From Kiloniellales bacterium (GTDB taxonomy: Bacteria; Pseudomonadota; Alphaproteobacteria; Kiloniellales; JAKSDN01): a stretch of 12,235 nucleotides of DNA. The DNA lies in assembly GCA_022360075.1 (NCBI GenBank), contig JAKSDN010000351.1, forward strand, positions 1 through 12,235, in the 5' to 3' direction. Shown here piece by piece: positions 1-6,646 of this stretch (position 1 is the stretch's first letter; every line of letters starts with the position of its first letter). Under the pieces are notes generated by a model. The model had not been told where the DNA came from, made no database searches, and saw nothing but the letters and a program-made list of their open reading frames with translations. The translations under genes were made by a program, and so were the position numbers.

Positions 1-105
1 AATGGCCCTCGTGTCCACATTGGCGCCGACCGCCTGAGCGAAGCGGCCAAGGGCAAGCTGTGCTGGTGCCAGAGCTCCGGATGTCATGGCATCCGCCGCC
101 GGCCG
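1..105 (+). CDS. possible 3' end of a truncated unknown gene
   Basis: Frame 1 is open from the window edge to a TGA at 103-105 and would encode about 34 C-terminal residues. They include the stretch HIGADRLSEAAKGKLCWC and three cysteines in a CxCx4C arrangement, which reads more like protein than random translation. The start lies outside the window and I do not recognise a family. Another plus frame is also open here, so this could be chance. From 106 to 202 I see no gene. Confidence 0.25.
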
Positions 106-202
106 TGACGACCAAGGAGCAGCCGGTGCAGGCGATTGAACGGACGGCGGCCGGCGGCGGAACTCGGAAACCGTGTGTGCGCGAGCTTCATGTCCCTCGT
201 CG

Positions 203-481
203 TCAACTCGACCCCCGTTCAGCAACTGCACCACGCGCCGTATATAGCCCATCTCGAGATACGTTTCTCTCACGCGTGAGGTATAGATAGCGCTTGACCA
301 AAGCCCGCCCGATGGCTTGCTGGTCGCCGTCGTCTTCCGGTGAGAGATAGCCAGCGAGAACCAAGTCCTCGACCTCGGCCAGCGGCAGCTCGCACGAGAC
401 AACCACCAGTCCAGCACGCCGCCGCTCGTAGCTGCGCCGCTGTCGTATCGCAGCGGGACTACCGGAGAGCGGGCGAGGCAT
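203..481 (-). CDS. small basic hypothetical protein of the mobile element
   Basis: This 92-residue protein has a very basic N-terminal third (RQRRSYERRRAG at about 13-24). A short hydrophobic/acidic stretch follows (VVVSCELPLAEVEDLVLAGYLSPED, about 26-50, quoted in part: ELPLAEVEDLVLAGYLSPED). From general knowledge, short proteins with an RRxRxRRRAG start and a 'LV.AGYLSP.' segment are common in alphaproteobacterial prophages and islands; their function is unknown to me. It lies downstream of the replication genes, beyond the iterons. A 15-bp palindrome (524-538) lies about 43 bases ahead of the ATG at 481 and could be its operator. The ribosome binding site is weak, so the start is tentative. 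Confidence 0.5.
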   Translation of the reverse strand: MPRPLSGSPAAIRQRRSYERRRAGLVVVSCELPLAEVEDLVLAGYLSPEDDGDQQAIGRALVKRYLYLTRERNVSRDGLYTARGAVAERGSS

Positions 482-523
482 CGGGCATCTCTACCTAATA
501 ACCTAGATCCTGCCCTTCCCTGG

Positions 524-538
524 TAAGACTGAGTCTTA
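524..538. promoter_or_regulatory. 15-bp perfect palindrome, possible operator
   Basis: The sequence TAAGACTGAGTCTTA has two perfect 7-bp arms around a central G. It lies between the iteron cluster and the start of the small protein at 481, where a repressor operator or initiator-binding site would fit. The role is inferred from symmetry and position only. Confidence 0.35.
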
Positions 539-543
539 AGAAG

Positions 544-662
544 GGTCGCATGAGGGAACCCGCTGAAGGTCGCATTTGGAGTACCTTCGGGTGCCGAAGG
601 TCGCATGAGGGAACCCGGACGAGAGACGAAGGTCGCATGAGGGAACCCGCTGAAAGTCGCAT
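544..662. repeat. iteron cluster (five GTCGCAT repeats), candidate replication origin
   Basis: The 7-mer GTCGCAT starts at 545, 569, 600, 632 and 656, giving spacings of 24, 31, 32 and 24 bases. Three copies belong to an identical 19-base unit, GGTCGCATGAGGGAACCCG, at 544-562, 599-617 and 631-649; each contains the 8-bp palindrome GGGAACCC. The other two copies (568-577 and 655-664) continue into GCATTT and sit inside hairpins. The cluster lies just beyond the helicase, primase and winged-helix genes, where elements of this type carry origins. The motif is a plausible binding site for the winged-helix protein. A regulatory RNA or a multi-site operator are alternatives. Confidence 0.65.
565..600. 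other. overlapping hairpins within the iteron cluster
   Basis: GAAGGT (565-570) can pair with ACCTTC (583-588) around a 12-base loop. CCTTCGG (584-590) can instead pair with CCGAAGG (594-600) around a 3-base loop. The two stems share bases 584-588, so they cannot form together. Whether they act as DNA cruciforms or RNA structures cannot be told from sequence. Confidence 0.45.
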
Positions 663-675
663 TTCGAGAACTTTC
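652..675. other. second hairpin of the iteron cluster
   Basis: GAAAGT (652-657) pairs with ACTTTC (670-675) around a 12-base loop. The stem and loop sizes match the hairpin at 565-588. The single stem difference is compensated: a G-C pair there is an A-T pair here. Confidence 0.45.
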
Positions 676-682
676 GTCTCAG

Positions 683-1018
683 TCATTTTTGTCTCGAGAG
701 GTTCTTGACGATGGTTAGTCGCCAGGCAGTGACGCGCTTTTCTCGAGCCCCATTTCGGTACCGGAAGCCGCCTCGCTCTGCTGCCTCCAATAGCCCGGAG
801 TCCTGCAGTTCCTTGAGCCAGCGAATAGCGCTTGCGCGATGGCAATTCAGCGCGTCCTGTAGTTCGCTTAGGCCGCAGCGAAGGTCGGCGTTGTTGTAGC
901 CGTCGAATTTCGCCCAGATGTGCAGTAGGGCGCAGCGGGCACCAAGTGATAAGGCTTGCCACTTGTCGCCCTGGACAAAGGCGCGATCGACGCGAAGGAA
1001 GCCATTTGGTGCTGTCAT
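683..1018 (-). CDS. winged-helix replication-associated protein
   Basis: This 111-residue protein has the layout of a winged helix-turn-helix. A helix around ALSLGARCALLHIWAKF (23-39) is followed by a helix-turn-helix around LSELQDALNCHRASAIRWLKELQDSGLL (about 50-77; key part LNCHRASAIRWLKELQDSG). A basic beta-wing ends in RVTAWRLT. Similar proteins close the replication modules of many phages and plasmids and resemble the DNA-binding half of Rep initiators. The ATG at 1018 lies 9 bases after the primase stop and has a strong GAGGAGG ribosome site, so the genes are co-translated. The iterons begin about 20 bases past its stop, making it the obvious candidate iteron-binding protein. That link is inferred. 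Confidence 0.7.
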   Translation of the reverse strand: MTAPNGFLRVDRAFVQGDKWQALSLGARCALLHIWAKFDGYNNADLRCGLSELQDALNCHRASAIRWLKELQDSGLLEAAERGGFRYRNGAREKRVTAWRLTIVKNLSRQK

Positions 1019-1027
1019 GGCGCCTCC

Positions 1028-1972
1028 TCAGCATTGCTCTACGGCGCGCTGTTCATTCAGCACGTCCAGCCAGTCGGTGTCTTCCTTCGGTGGGATCTCG
1101 ACGGCCACGCTGAGTCCGTCTCGCGATAGCCGCGCGGCCAGGTCGTAGGCAGCTTGCTGTCCAGCAAAGTTGGCGTCGTTGTCCGCGAACACGGTCAATC
1201 TGGTCACCGCTTCGGGCACGACGAAGGCCTTGAGTCCGCTGGTCGAGAGTGCGGCCCATGTCGGCAGCCCGAACAGCTCGAGGCAGGCGAGCGCGGTTTC
1301 GACTCCCTCTGCAACTCCGAGAGCGGATATGTCGTCATCGTCGACACTCGGTCCGAGACGCACCGCGCCGCCGCGGATCGTCTTCACCGGCGGCATGATG
1401 GTTTTGCGGCTCGGTACGTCGGCGACGTAGACCCGCTGAACCGATTGCAGGCTACCATCCGGACCAGTGATTGGTGCGATCACGGCAGGGAAGCGACCAA
1501 GAAAATGGCCGTCCTCGAAATGAGGGAGCGCCGGGTGACCGAGCAACGGCGCTGGTGCCTGAATTTCTGCACCACGGCTGCGTAGATAGTCCGCCACGAT
1601 GTCCGGGCGACGGGCGGCTTGGATTACCGCCTCGATGCGCTGGCGTCTGGACTCGGGCGTGTCGCGAACTTCTCGATGTCGAGAAGTTTCAGGTATTGAA
1701 ATCTCACTCTCTGAGCCGAGCACGCCATCAACGGCGTCGCACGCCTCCCGGTAACTCCAGCCGTTCTTCTTCTGGACGAGAAGCAGTCCCGGCCCTGGGC
1801 CACACTGATTGCAGTAGTAGCTGCCGGTGCCGTCCCGATCGTCGAAGCGGAAGCGATCCTTGCCGCCGCACAGTGGACAGGGGCCGTGACGATTGCGCAG
1901 GAAGCTCCGATCGATGCCGAGGCGCGACAGGATCTCAGGCCAGCGGCCACGGGCTGCGTTCACTGTCCTCAT
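1028..1972 (-). CDS. DNA primase with zinc ribbon and Toprim domain
   Basis: The protein makes RNA primers for replication of the element. An N-terminal zinc ribbon is visible as CPLCGGKDRFRF followed by YYCNQCG; the four cysteines are at about 32, 35, 54 and 57 (314-residue numbering), as in P4-type primases. A C-terminal Toprim domain shows the conserved Glu in VAEGVETAL (about 222) and the DxD motif in FADND (264 and 266). I chose the ATG at 1972 rather than one 20 codons upstream because it overlaps the helicase stop as ATGA, a typical coupling junction. There is no helicase domain fused to it; helicase activity is supplied by the preceding gene. Identification of the primase type is firm; the exact Pfam assignment is from memory. 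Confidence 0.87.
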   Translation of the reverse strand: MRTVNAARGRWPEILSRLGIDRSFLRNRHGPCPLCGGKDRFRFDDRDGTGSYYCNQCGPGPGLLLVQKKNGWSYREACDAVDGVLGSESEISIPETSRHREVRDTPESRRQRIEAVIQAARRPDIVADYLRSRGAEIQAPAPLLGHPALPHFEDGHFLGRFPAVIAPITGPDGSLQSVQRVYVADVPSRKTIMPPVKTIRGGAVRLGPSVDDDDISALGVAEGVETALACLELFGLPTWAALSTSGLKAFVVPEAVTRLTVFADNDANFAGQQAAYDLAARLSRDGLSVAVEIPPKEDTDWLDVLNEQRAVEQC

Positions 1973-3480
1973 GCTGCGCCCTTGCGCTTGGCCATCGCCT
2001 TTGCGTAGGCAATCTGTCGCGAACGGACCCATGACAGCACGGCAGGCTCGGCCGGCAGTGGTTCGGGATTGTAGGCTTCAGGCCAGGCCCCAAATTTCTC
2101 TCGGTATTTGTGCGCGGCCCATCCCCGCTTATAGCCACGCTCGCCGGCGATCCACAGAAGCTGACGGTAAAACCGCGTGCGCTCCGCGGGACTCGACTGG
2201 AGGCGCTGGACACCGCGGGCGCGATCAAAACGGCCAAGCTCGCCGTCAATCACGTCGGGTGCGATCGGCCGGGGGCGTGGCTGCCAGCCGCAGGCGTCGC
2301 AGGGCTTGCCCGAGAAGCGCACAGCGTGGCACTCGGGACACGTCACGAGGCGGAGCGCAGAGCCTTTCCGGCGCGCTGCCTGCACCGGATGCTCGGCCCG
2401 CCGGTCCGCATCGAGAGTCCACGTCACCGGTTCGTCTATCAGGCCGTGCTCGAACACGGCGCCGGCATGGTCGAGGACCAAGGCATCGGTCTTGCCTGGC
2501 GCTGGCCGCAAGACCCGGCCCATCATCTGCCGGTACAACCCCACGTGTTTCGTAGGCCGAGCTAGGATGAGGCACGAGACGTCAGGCTGATCCCAGCCTT
2601 CCGTCAAGACCATGCAATTGCAGACCAGCTCGACGTGACCGGCAGACAGGCGCTCGAGGATCGCGTCACGCTCTTCGGCTGGCGTGGATCCGTCCAGATG
2701 CTCTGCCCACACTCCGGATCGGCGGAATTCATCGCGAAGGTGAACGGAATGCGCGACGCTGGAGGCGAAGACCACCGTCTTGCGGCGCTCGGCTAGCCGG
2801 TGCCAGTGCGAAACGATGTCCCCGACAAGCTGGCTTTGGTCCATACGCTCGGCCAACTGGCGCTCGACATATTCGCCGCGCTCAACGCGGATGCCCTTTA
2901 GGTCCGGCCGCGTGGGCGCGTAGACTCGGGTCGGCACCAGGTAGCCCAGCCTCACGAGATCGGCGACCGGCGGGCACTCGACGATTCGGTCAAACACGTT
3001 GCCGAGGCCTCGCCCATCGCCCCGGCAAGGGGTCGCAGTCATGCCGAGCAGCAGAGCGTGGGGGTAGCTCTCGATAATCTTCTGGTAGGTCTTGGCCCTG
3101 CTGTGATGGCATTCGTCCACGATCACGAGCTCGGCCGGCGGTAGGTCCATGACCACTGAGCGCATGGCCCGGCTCCAAACCGTCTGGACGCTAGCGACCT
3201 GGACCGGTGCGCTCGGTCGAGTCGGAAAGCCGGCTAGGATGATGCCGTGGTCGATGCTGAGGCCATGCAGCTTGGCAGACGCCTGCCGGATCAATTCGCG
3301 CCGGTGCGCCAAGAAGAGCACTCGCTCGCCGCGCGCGGTGCCCGATCGGATGATGTCGGCGGCGATTACTGTCTTGCCGGCCCCCGTTGGCGCCACCAGG
3401 ATCAAGCGGCGGTCGCATCCCTCGCTGGCCGCGGCGATCTTGCTCACGACATCGCACTGATAATCGCGCAAAGCCGTCAA
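1969..3480 (-). CDS. SF2 DEAD/DEAH-type helicase with C-terminal zinc finger
   Basis: This 503-residue ATP-dependent helicase has the superfamily 2 motifs in order: Walker A APTGAGKT (30-37), motif II DECH (122-125), motif III TAT (148-150) and motif VI QMMGRVLR (318-325). A four-cysteine zinc finger follows (C381, C384, C394, C397), then a basic tail rich in Trp and Arg. The RecA-like core resembles the SSL2/RAD25-type helicases that precede Toprim primases in phage and satellite replication modules. The start is a TTG at 3480 that overlaps the stop of the upstream small gene as TTGA, with GGGAG eight bases ahead. Its own stop overlaps the primase start as ATGA. It probably unwinds the element's DNA for the neighbouring primase. 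Confidence 0.9.
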   Translation of the reverse strand: MTALRDYQCDVVSKIAAASEGCDRRLILVAPTGAGKTVIAADIIRSGTARGERVLFLAHRRELIRQASAKLHGLSIDHGIILAGFPTRPSAPVQVASVQTVWSRAMRSVVMDLPPAELVIVDECHHSRAKTYQKIIESYPHALLLGMTATPCRGDGRGLGNVFDRIVECPPVADLVRLGYLVPTRVYAPTRPDLKGIRVERGEYVERQLAERMDQSQLVGDIVSHWHRLAERRKTVVFASSVAHSVHLRDEFRRSGVWAEHLDGSTPAEERDAILERLSAGHVELVCNCMVLTEGWDQPDVSCLILARPTKHVGLYRQMMGRVLRPAPGKTDALVLDHAGAVFEHGLIDEPVTWTLDADRRAEHPVQAARRKGSALRLVTCPECHAVRFSGKPCDACGWQPRPRPIAPDVIDGELGRFDRARGVQRLQSSPAERTRFYRQLLWIAGERGYKRGWAAHKYREKFGAWPEAYNPEPLPAEPAVLSWVRSRQIAYAKAMAKRKGAA

Positions 3481-3680
3481 GGAGCCGACTCCCGCGCTTC
3501 AGCTAGAATCTGCTGAAACAGCTCACGACCGCGAATGTTGCCGTGTATTGCGCGAAGACTGGCGAGGAGTGTCTCCGCCGCGGTTAGCTCGGTTGGCGCC
3601 TCAAGGGGGCGCTCACCCACGCTGCACGGCCGTTTCAGTCTTGCGAAGTTGGCGGAGTTGGCATAGAGGTTGTCAGGCAT
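3477..3680 (-). CDS. small hypothetical protein upstream of helicase
   Basis: This is a 67-residue reading if it starts at the ATG at 3680 (MPDNLYANSANFARL). A TTG 12 codons upstream is possible but has no ribosome site. The C-terminal half (ELTAAETLLASLRAIHGN, about 32-49, then a helix containing LFQQILAEA) looks alpha-helical. There is no domain I recognise. The gene's stop overlaps the helicase's TTG start, so translation of the helicase is probably coupled to it. A helicase-loading or modulating role would fit the position but is speculation. Confidence 0.55.
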   Translation of the reverse strand: MPDNLYANSANFARLKRPCSVGERPLEAPTELTAAETLLASLRAIHGNIRGRELFQQILAEARESAP

Positions 3681-3725
3681 CGTCAGTGTCCATGATGCAT
3701 CGACAGCAGACAGCAAAAGTATCTT

Positions 3726-3756
3726 GAGCCCCGACGCCTGACCCGCGCCGGGGCTC
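3726..3756 (-). terminator. hairpin between AlpA-like gene and replication genes
   Basis: GAGCCCCG (3726-3733) and CGGGGCTC (3749-3756) form a perfect 8-bp stem with a 15-base loop. Read leftward, the stem is followed by AAGATACTTTT, a weak T-tract, so this may attenuate rather than end transcription from the AlpA-like gene into the helicase operon. Confidence 0.5.
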
Positions 3757-3768
3757 TGCTTTCGTGGT

Positions 3769-4026
3769 CTAGGTGGTCTCCAAAGCGGTCTCAGCGCCTT
3801 TGCGCGCCCTCGGATTGGGGGAGATGCTGAAGCCTCGGGGCAGGGCGTCGCGCACTGCGTAGACGACGCTGGCAGGCCAGATTGACTTCGAGCCGATCCG
3901 ATACGGCTCAGGAAGCTCGCCAGCGGCCACCATGGAATAGAGCTTGGTCCGGCCGCAGCCGAGGATGGCGCAAACCTGCTTTACCGAGAGGCCGGGATCG
4001 ATCTTCGCGGGGGCGTTCTGGGACAT
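3769..4026 (-). CDS. AlpA-like helix-turn-helix regulator / excisionase
   Basis: This is an 85-residue protein from the ATG at 4026. That start has GGAGG five bases upstream and is preferred over the ATG five codons earlier. The core, LSVKQVCAILGCGRTKLYSM followed by VAAGELPEPYRIG, is the MerR/AlpA-type winged helix (HTH_17) of phage excisionases. An invariant-looking pattern (a GRTKLY recognition helix, then a P-x-R-x-G wing) is present. In P4-like elements AlpA controls integrase expression and assists excision, and an AlpA gene between integrase and primase is the expected order. Its likely DNA targets are the inverted arms near the attachment site, though this is inferred. The C-terminal tail is basic and probably disordered. 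Confidence 0.83.
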   Translation of the reverse strand: MSQNAPAKIDPGLSVKQVCAILGCGRTKLYSMVAAGELPEPYRIGSKSIWPASVVYAVRDALPRGFSISPNPRARKGAETALETT

Positions 4027-4145
4027 ATAAACCTCCAACATCCGGCCAGATGCCGACTTGGCGAACGGCCTTGACTATTAGTGGATGCGGGAGATTAAGG
4101 GCGACTATTCTTGCAGCGCAAATGGATTAAAAGTTTTCTCCATAT

Positions 4146-4174
4146 TTTCTAGGGGTTTTGTCCAATTTTGTCCA
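4146..4174 (-). promoter_or_regulatory. candidate promoter for the AlpA-like gene
   Basis: In the AT-rich stretch between the 225-residue gene and the AlpA-like gene, read leftward, TGGACA (4174-4169) and TAGAAA (4151-4146) are 17 bases apart. They match five of six -35 and four of six -10 positions of the sigma-70 consensus. TGGACAAAA occurs twice at a 10-base period here, so the repeat may also be a regulator site. About 120 bases separate it from the start codon. Confidence 0.35.
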
Positions 4175-4193
4175 GCTTGAACATCTAATTATC

Positions 4194-4871
4194 TCATTGA
4201 AATGAAATGCTTAGCTCTTCGTACAAATCGCGCCGTTTTACTCTACGGGTCTTGCTTTCTTCGCTCCCTTTTCCATCGATTTCGTGCGCAAGCGCCTTTA
4301 TGGCCCGGTCGAGGCTCAGTCCCTTTCGCTTCGCATGCGCGTCGGCCTTCCTAAGAAATGCGTCGTCTGCCGCTCGTAAGTTGGGCCGGCCCGGCTTGCC
4401 TACTGAGGCCTTCGGCTTACTGCCTGCGGCCGGCCACAGCGCTTTGATCGCGTCAGCTTGAAAGACGAGGCCGGTGAAGCGTAGCCGGTTGCCGTTCCTC
4501 ACCACCTCGAGACCAGTCTCGCCGTCCTGGATCTTGACCAGCGCCCACTGCACGGGCTTGATCTTCACGAGCCCGCTCTCACCGTCTGTACCGGCTTCTC
4601 TCCAACCAGTTAGCTCGCCAAGCTCGGCCTTTTCGATCAGTTCTTTCGAGGCCTCATCGAATTCGTCACTGGCTTGCCTGGTGGCACGCTTGCCCGAGCT
4701 TGCTTTATCTGGATTGTCTAGAATTTGAATCACGCGCCAACCCTCGACTGAGGTAATATCTGGCGGATTTTCGCAACGGCCAAGCTCGTCAACGCATTTC
4801 TGATCGCGCATGCAGATCCAGCCGAGCGCCTGCGCCAGTGACCAAAACGGTCCGACTACAGTTTTAGCCAT
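4194..4871 (-). CDS. hypothetical protein overlapping the integrase gene
   Basis: This 225-residue protein is of unknown function. The N-terminus contains an aromatic segment, FWSLAQALGWICMRD (9-23), of a kind I associate with hypothetical proteins of mobile elements ('W..EA..WI..RD'). The middle is charged. The C-terminal third starts at GKPGRPNLRAADDAFLRKAD (about 158-177) and ends in a strongly basic segment (SKTRRVKRRDLYEEL), which suggests DNA contact. Its ATG overlaps the integrase stop by eight bases (ATGGCTAA), so it is translated together with the integrase. A role in recombination control is possible from position alone. Confidence 0.7.
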   Translation of the reverse strand: MAKTVVGPFWSLAQALGWICMRDQKCVDELGRCENPPDITSVEGWRVIQILDNPDKASSGKRATRQASDEFDEASKELIEKAELGELTGWREAGTDGESGLVKIKPVQWALVKIQDGETGLEVVRNGNRLRFTGLVFQADAIKALWPAAGSKPKASVGKPGRPNLRAADDAFLRKADAHAKRKGLSLDRAIKALAHEIDGKGSEESKTRRVKRRDLYEELSISFQ

Positions 4872-6111
4872 GAGCGGTCTCCAGCTTCACGACGTTGGCG
4901 GATGCCCGCTCACCGGATATCGCCGAAGTCAGACGATCCGACCAGACTGCGGCCGCGTGCGTCTTCTCGGGCAAGTAGCTGTGCCGGTCATAGATCGCGC
5001 CGACGCCCCCGTCTGCGTGGTTGAGAAGGCGATCGACGACGAACCGCGAGATGCCCGCCGCGGTCATGTGTGAGGCGGCGGTTCGCCTCAGATCATGCGG
5101 CGTGAAGCGACCGCCGTCCGGCGGCGAAGTCTCTTGCCAGCGCAGTAGGGCGCGGCTGAGGGCGTGGCGGGTGATGGCCGAGCCGTTGGCCGGGAAAACC
5201 GAGGGCTCTTCGTTGACTGGTGTTTCTTCGCCATCGTCCTTTTTGCTGATCTCCTTGGCCTCGCTCAGGAGCTCTAGCGCCATGTCATTGAGCGGTACGA
5301 GATGCGTCCGGCCGTTCTTTGCGCGCTCGCTCGGGATGGTCCAGGTCTTGGCGTCAAGGTCTATCTCTGACCACTGAGCGCCGGCAACCTCTCCGGGCCG
5401 CTGTGCGGTCACCAGAAGGAATCGAAGTGCGAGCTTGCTGGTCGCGCTCATGGCGGCGTCATTGAGGCCATGCCAGAAGGTCTTGATCTCTTCGGTGGTC
5501 AGCACGCGGTCTCGAGCGACCTCTTTGGTCGGCGGTTTGACCAGGTAGCAGGGGGAGCTATCGAGAATTCCGCGCTCGACAGCGAAGGCGAACATCTTGC
5601 GCAGCAGAGAGAGGGTCCGGTTGGCGGTCACGCCAGCGCCGCGGTCAACGATATCGTCAAGGAGAGCGATCACATCCCGGCGGCTGATGTCCCGTGCTTT
5701 GCGTTCGCGCCACAGGGGCAGCACGTCGCGATCAAGGGCTTGCTCGTCAGCTTGCCAGCTTTTCTTGTTCGGCTTCGCGTGCCGCTCGATGTACTCGGCC
5801 GAGAGGTCGGCGACCGTTTCGGCCTGACGCTCATCGCGCCGCTTGGAGACCAGCGCCGACCCTGGATCACGGCCAAGGTGCAAGTCCTCTTTCGCCGTGG
5901 CGTAGGCAACTCGAGCGGCTGCTAGGCCCATGCCGGGGTACTGGCCAAGAGTCATTCGCCGGCTGCGCCCGTGGAAGCGATAGACGAAGGTCCACGACTT
6001 CACACCTTTTGGAGAAACCCGCAACCCAAGCCCAGGGTCGTTGTCGGACCAGATTTCGTAACGTGAAGTTCGCGGCTTAAGTCCCTGAATTCCCTTATCA
6101 GTGAATTTCAT
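4864..6111 (-). CDS. int: P4-type tyrosine integrase
   Basis: This 415-residue site-specific recombinase inserts and excises the element at tRNA-Pro. The N-terminal arm-binding domain (about 1-90) is typical of P4/CP4-57 integrases: GLGLRVSPKGVKSW and the LGQYPGMGLAAAR segment are its hallmarks. A core-binding domain covers about 98-195. The catalytic residues are all present: R238 (TAQRPGEV), K265, H339 and R342 (HDLRRTA), H365 (LLNH) and nucleophile Y374, nine residues after H365 as in lambda Int. The length is normal and there is no sign of decay, so the element may still be mobile. GGGAGAGG lies just ahead of the ATG. The gene faces away from the adjacent attachment site at 6286-6333. Confidence 0.95.
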   Translation of the reverse strand: MKFTDKGIQGLKPRTSRYEIWSDNDPGLGLRVSPKGVKSWTFVYRFHGRSRRMTLGQYPGMGLAAARVAYATAKEDLHLGRDPGSALVSKRRDERQAETVADLSAEYIERHAKPNKKSWQADEQALDRDVLPLWRERKARDISRRDVIALLDDIVDRGAGVTANRTLSLLRKMFAFAVERGILDSSPCYLVKPPTKEVARDRVLTTEEIKTFWHGLNDAAMSATSKLALRFLLVTAQRPGEVAGAQWSEIDLDAKTWTIPSERAKNGRTHLVPLNDMALELLSEAKEISKKDDGEETPVNEEPSVFPANGSAITRHALSRALLRWQETSPPDGGRFTPHDLRRTAASHMTAAGISRFVVDRLLNHADGGVGAIYDRHSYLPEKTHAAAVWSDRLTSAISGERASANVVKLETAHG

Positions 6112-6133
6112 GGTCCTCTCCCTCGAATCAGTG

Positions 6134-6155
6134 CTGGGGTAGCACTGGGGTAGCA
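6134..6155. repeat. tandem 11-bp repeat, probable integrase arm sites
   Basis: CTGGGGTAGCA occurs twice back to back (6134-6144 and 6145-6155) with no mismatch. The period is about one helical turn, which would place two protein contacts on the same DNA face. The position between integrase and attachment core is where arm-type integrase or excisionase sites are expected. Confidence 0.55.
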
Positions 6156-6179
6156 GAATCGACCATACTTGAATGAATG

Positions 6180-6269
6180 GCCGCGAACACCAGAGAACTT
6201 TTCAGCGCGGCTTTCTCCCTGCGATGACAGAAGTTTGCCCGTTCTTTTCTGTTCGTTGGTGTTCGCAGC
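6180..6269. repeat. inverted 19-bp arms in the att region
   Basis: GCCGCGAACACCAGAGAAC (6180-6198) is matched in inverse orientation by the complement of 6251-6269 (16 of 19 positions), including a perfect 10-bp GCGAACACCA. The arms flank 52 bases just inside the attachment core. They may bind the integrase N-terminal domain or the AlpA-like protein, or form a hairpin in the integrase leader. Confidence 0.5.
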
Positions 6270-6285
6270 TTTATTTGGTGAAATC

Positions 6286-6333
6286 TGACTGGGGGTCAAG
6301 GGGTCGTAGGTTCAAATCCTATCGCTCCGACCA
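6286..6333 (+). other. attR: 3' fragment of tRNA-Pro(GGG)
   Basis: The fragment shows the last part of the anticodon stem 5' strand, a 7-base loop CTGGGGG (6289-6295; anticodon GGG), the 3' stem TCAAG, a 5-base variable loop, the T-arm GTAGG/TTCAAAT/CCTAT (6306-6322), the acceptor strand CGCTCCG and ACCA (6330-6333). No matching CGGAGCG acceptor strand or D-arm lies upstream; the integrase region is there instead. The base pairing of the anticodon stem fails at its two outermost positions, so the crossover core probably begins near 6286. This is the attachment site left at the distal end of the element. The complete tRNA should lie at the other end, outside the window. Confidence 0.88.
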
Positions 6334-6349
6334 TTTAAATCAAAGGTTT

Positions 6350-6380
6350 AGCCGCCGGTGTCGCCGGCGGCTTTCTTGTT
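6350..6380 (+). terminator. Rho-independent terminator of the tRNA-Pro gene
   Basis: AGCCGCCGG (6350-6358) and CCGGCGGCT (6364-6372) form a perfect 9-bp stem with a 5-base loop, followed by TTCTTGTTT. It lies 16 bases past the tRNA 3' end and would originally have ended the tRNA transcript. Integration has separated it from the tRNA promoter. Confidence 0.85.
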
Positions 6381-6421
6381 TCTGGGACGAAAAACCGGGC
6401 GTTGGTTGCGGCGCCGAAGTG

Positions 6422-6532
6422 CGTGCTTCGAGACGCCCCTTCGGGGCTCCTCAGCATGAGGATGGATCTTTGATGGCATGAAGACTGGACCTCATGCTGA
6501 GGTGCGCTCGATAAAGCGCGTCTCGAAGCACG
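6422..6532. repeat. inverted pair of REP-like units
   Basis: A unit of about 40 bases beginning CGTGCTTCGAGACGC and ending CCTCAGCATGAGG is present at 6422-6461 and again in inverse orientation at 6490-6532. Each copy holds its own small hairpin: GCCC around CTTCGG in the left copy, GCGC/GCGC in the right. From general knowledge, sequences built on CCTCATGCTGAGG and GTCTCGAAGCACG are dispersed repeats of many alphaproteobacterial genomes. The rest of 6381-6646 holds nothing else I can support. Confidence 0.75.
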
Positions 6533-6646
6533 CAGGCCCAGCACTCCAAGCCTCTTCAGGTTCTTATCGTAGACCGTCGCTGTCCTTTCGCCCGGGATTT
6601 GCTCCCATACCGAAAGTTCCAGGGCGCTATTGGAAGCCGTCCTCGC

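Noticed and set aside
60..290. A 76-codon plus-strand frame near the window start
   Set aside because: No recognisable features and overlaps the end of the better supported minus-strand small gene.
544..649. CRISPR-like direct repeats (three identical 19-mers)
   Set aside because: The spacers are unequal (36 and 13 bases), themselves contain related repeats, and there are no cas genes; iterons explain it better.
495..1034. A 179-codon minus-strand frame with a repeated peptide (SAGSLMRP) at its end
   Set aside because: It runs out of frame through the winged-helix gene, and the peptide repeat is only the translation of the iterons.
6250..6333. A complete tRNA gene
   Set aside because: There is no complementary acceptor strand or D-arm upstream of the anticodon region; only the 3' part is present.
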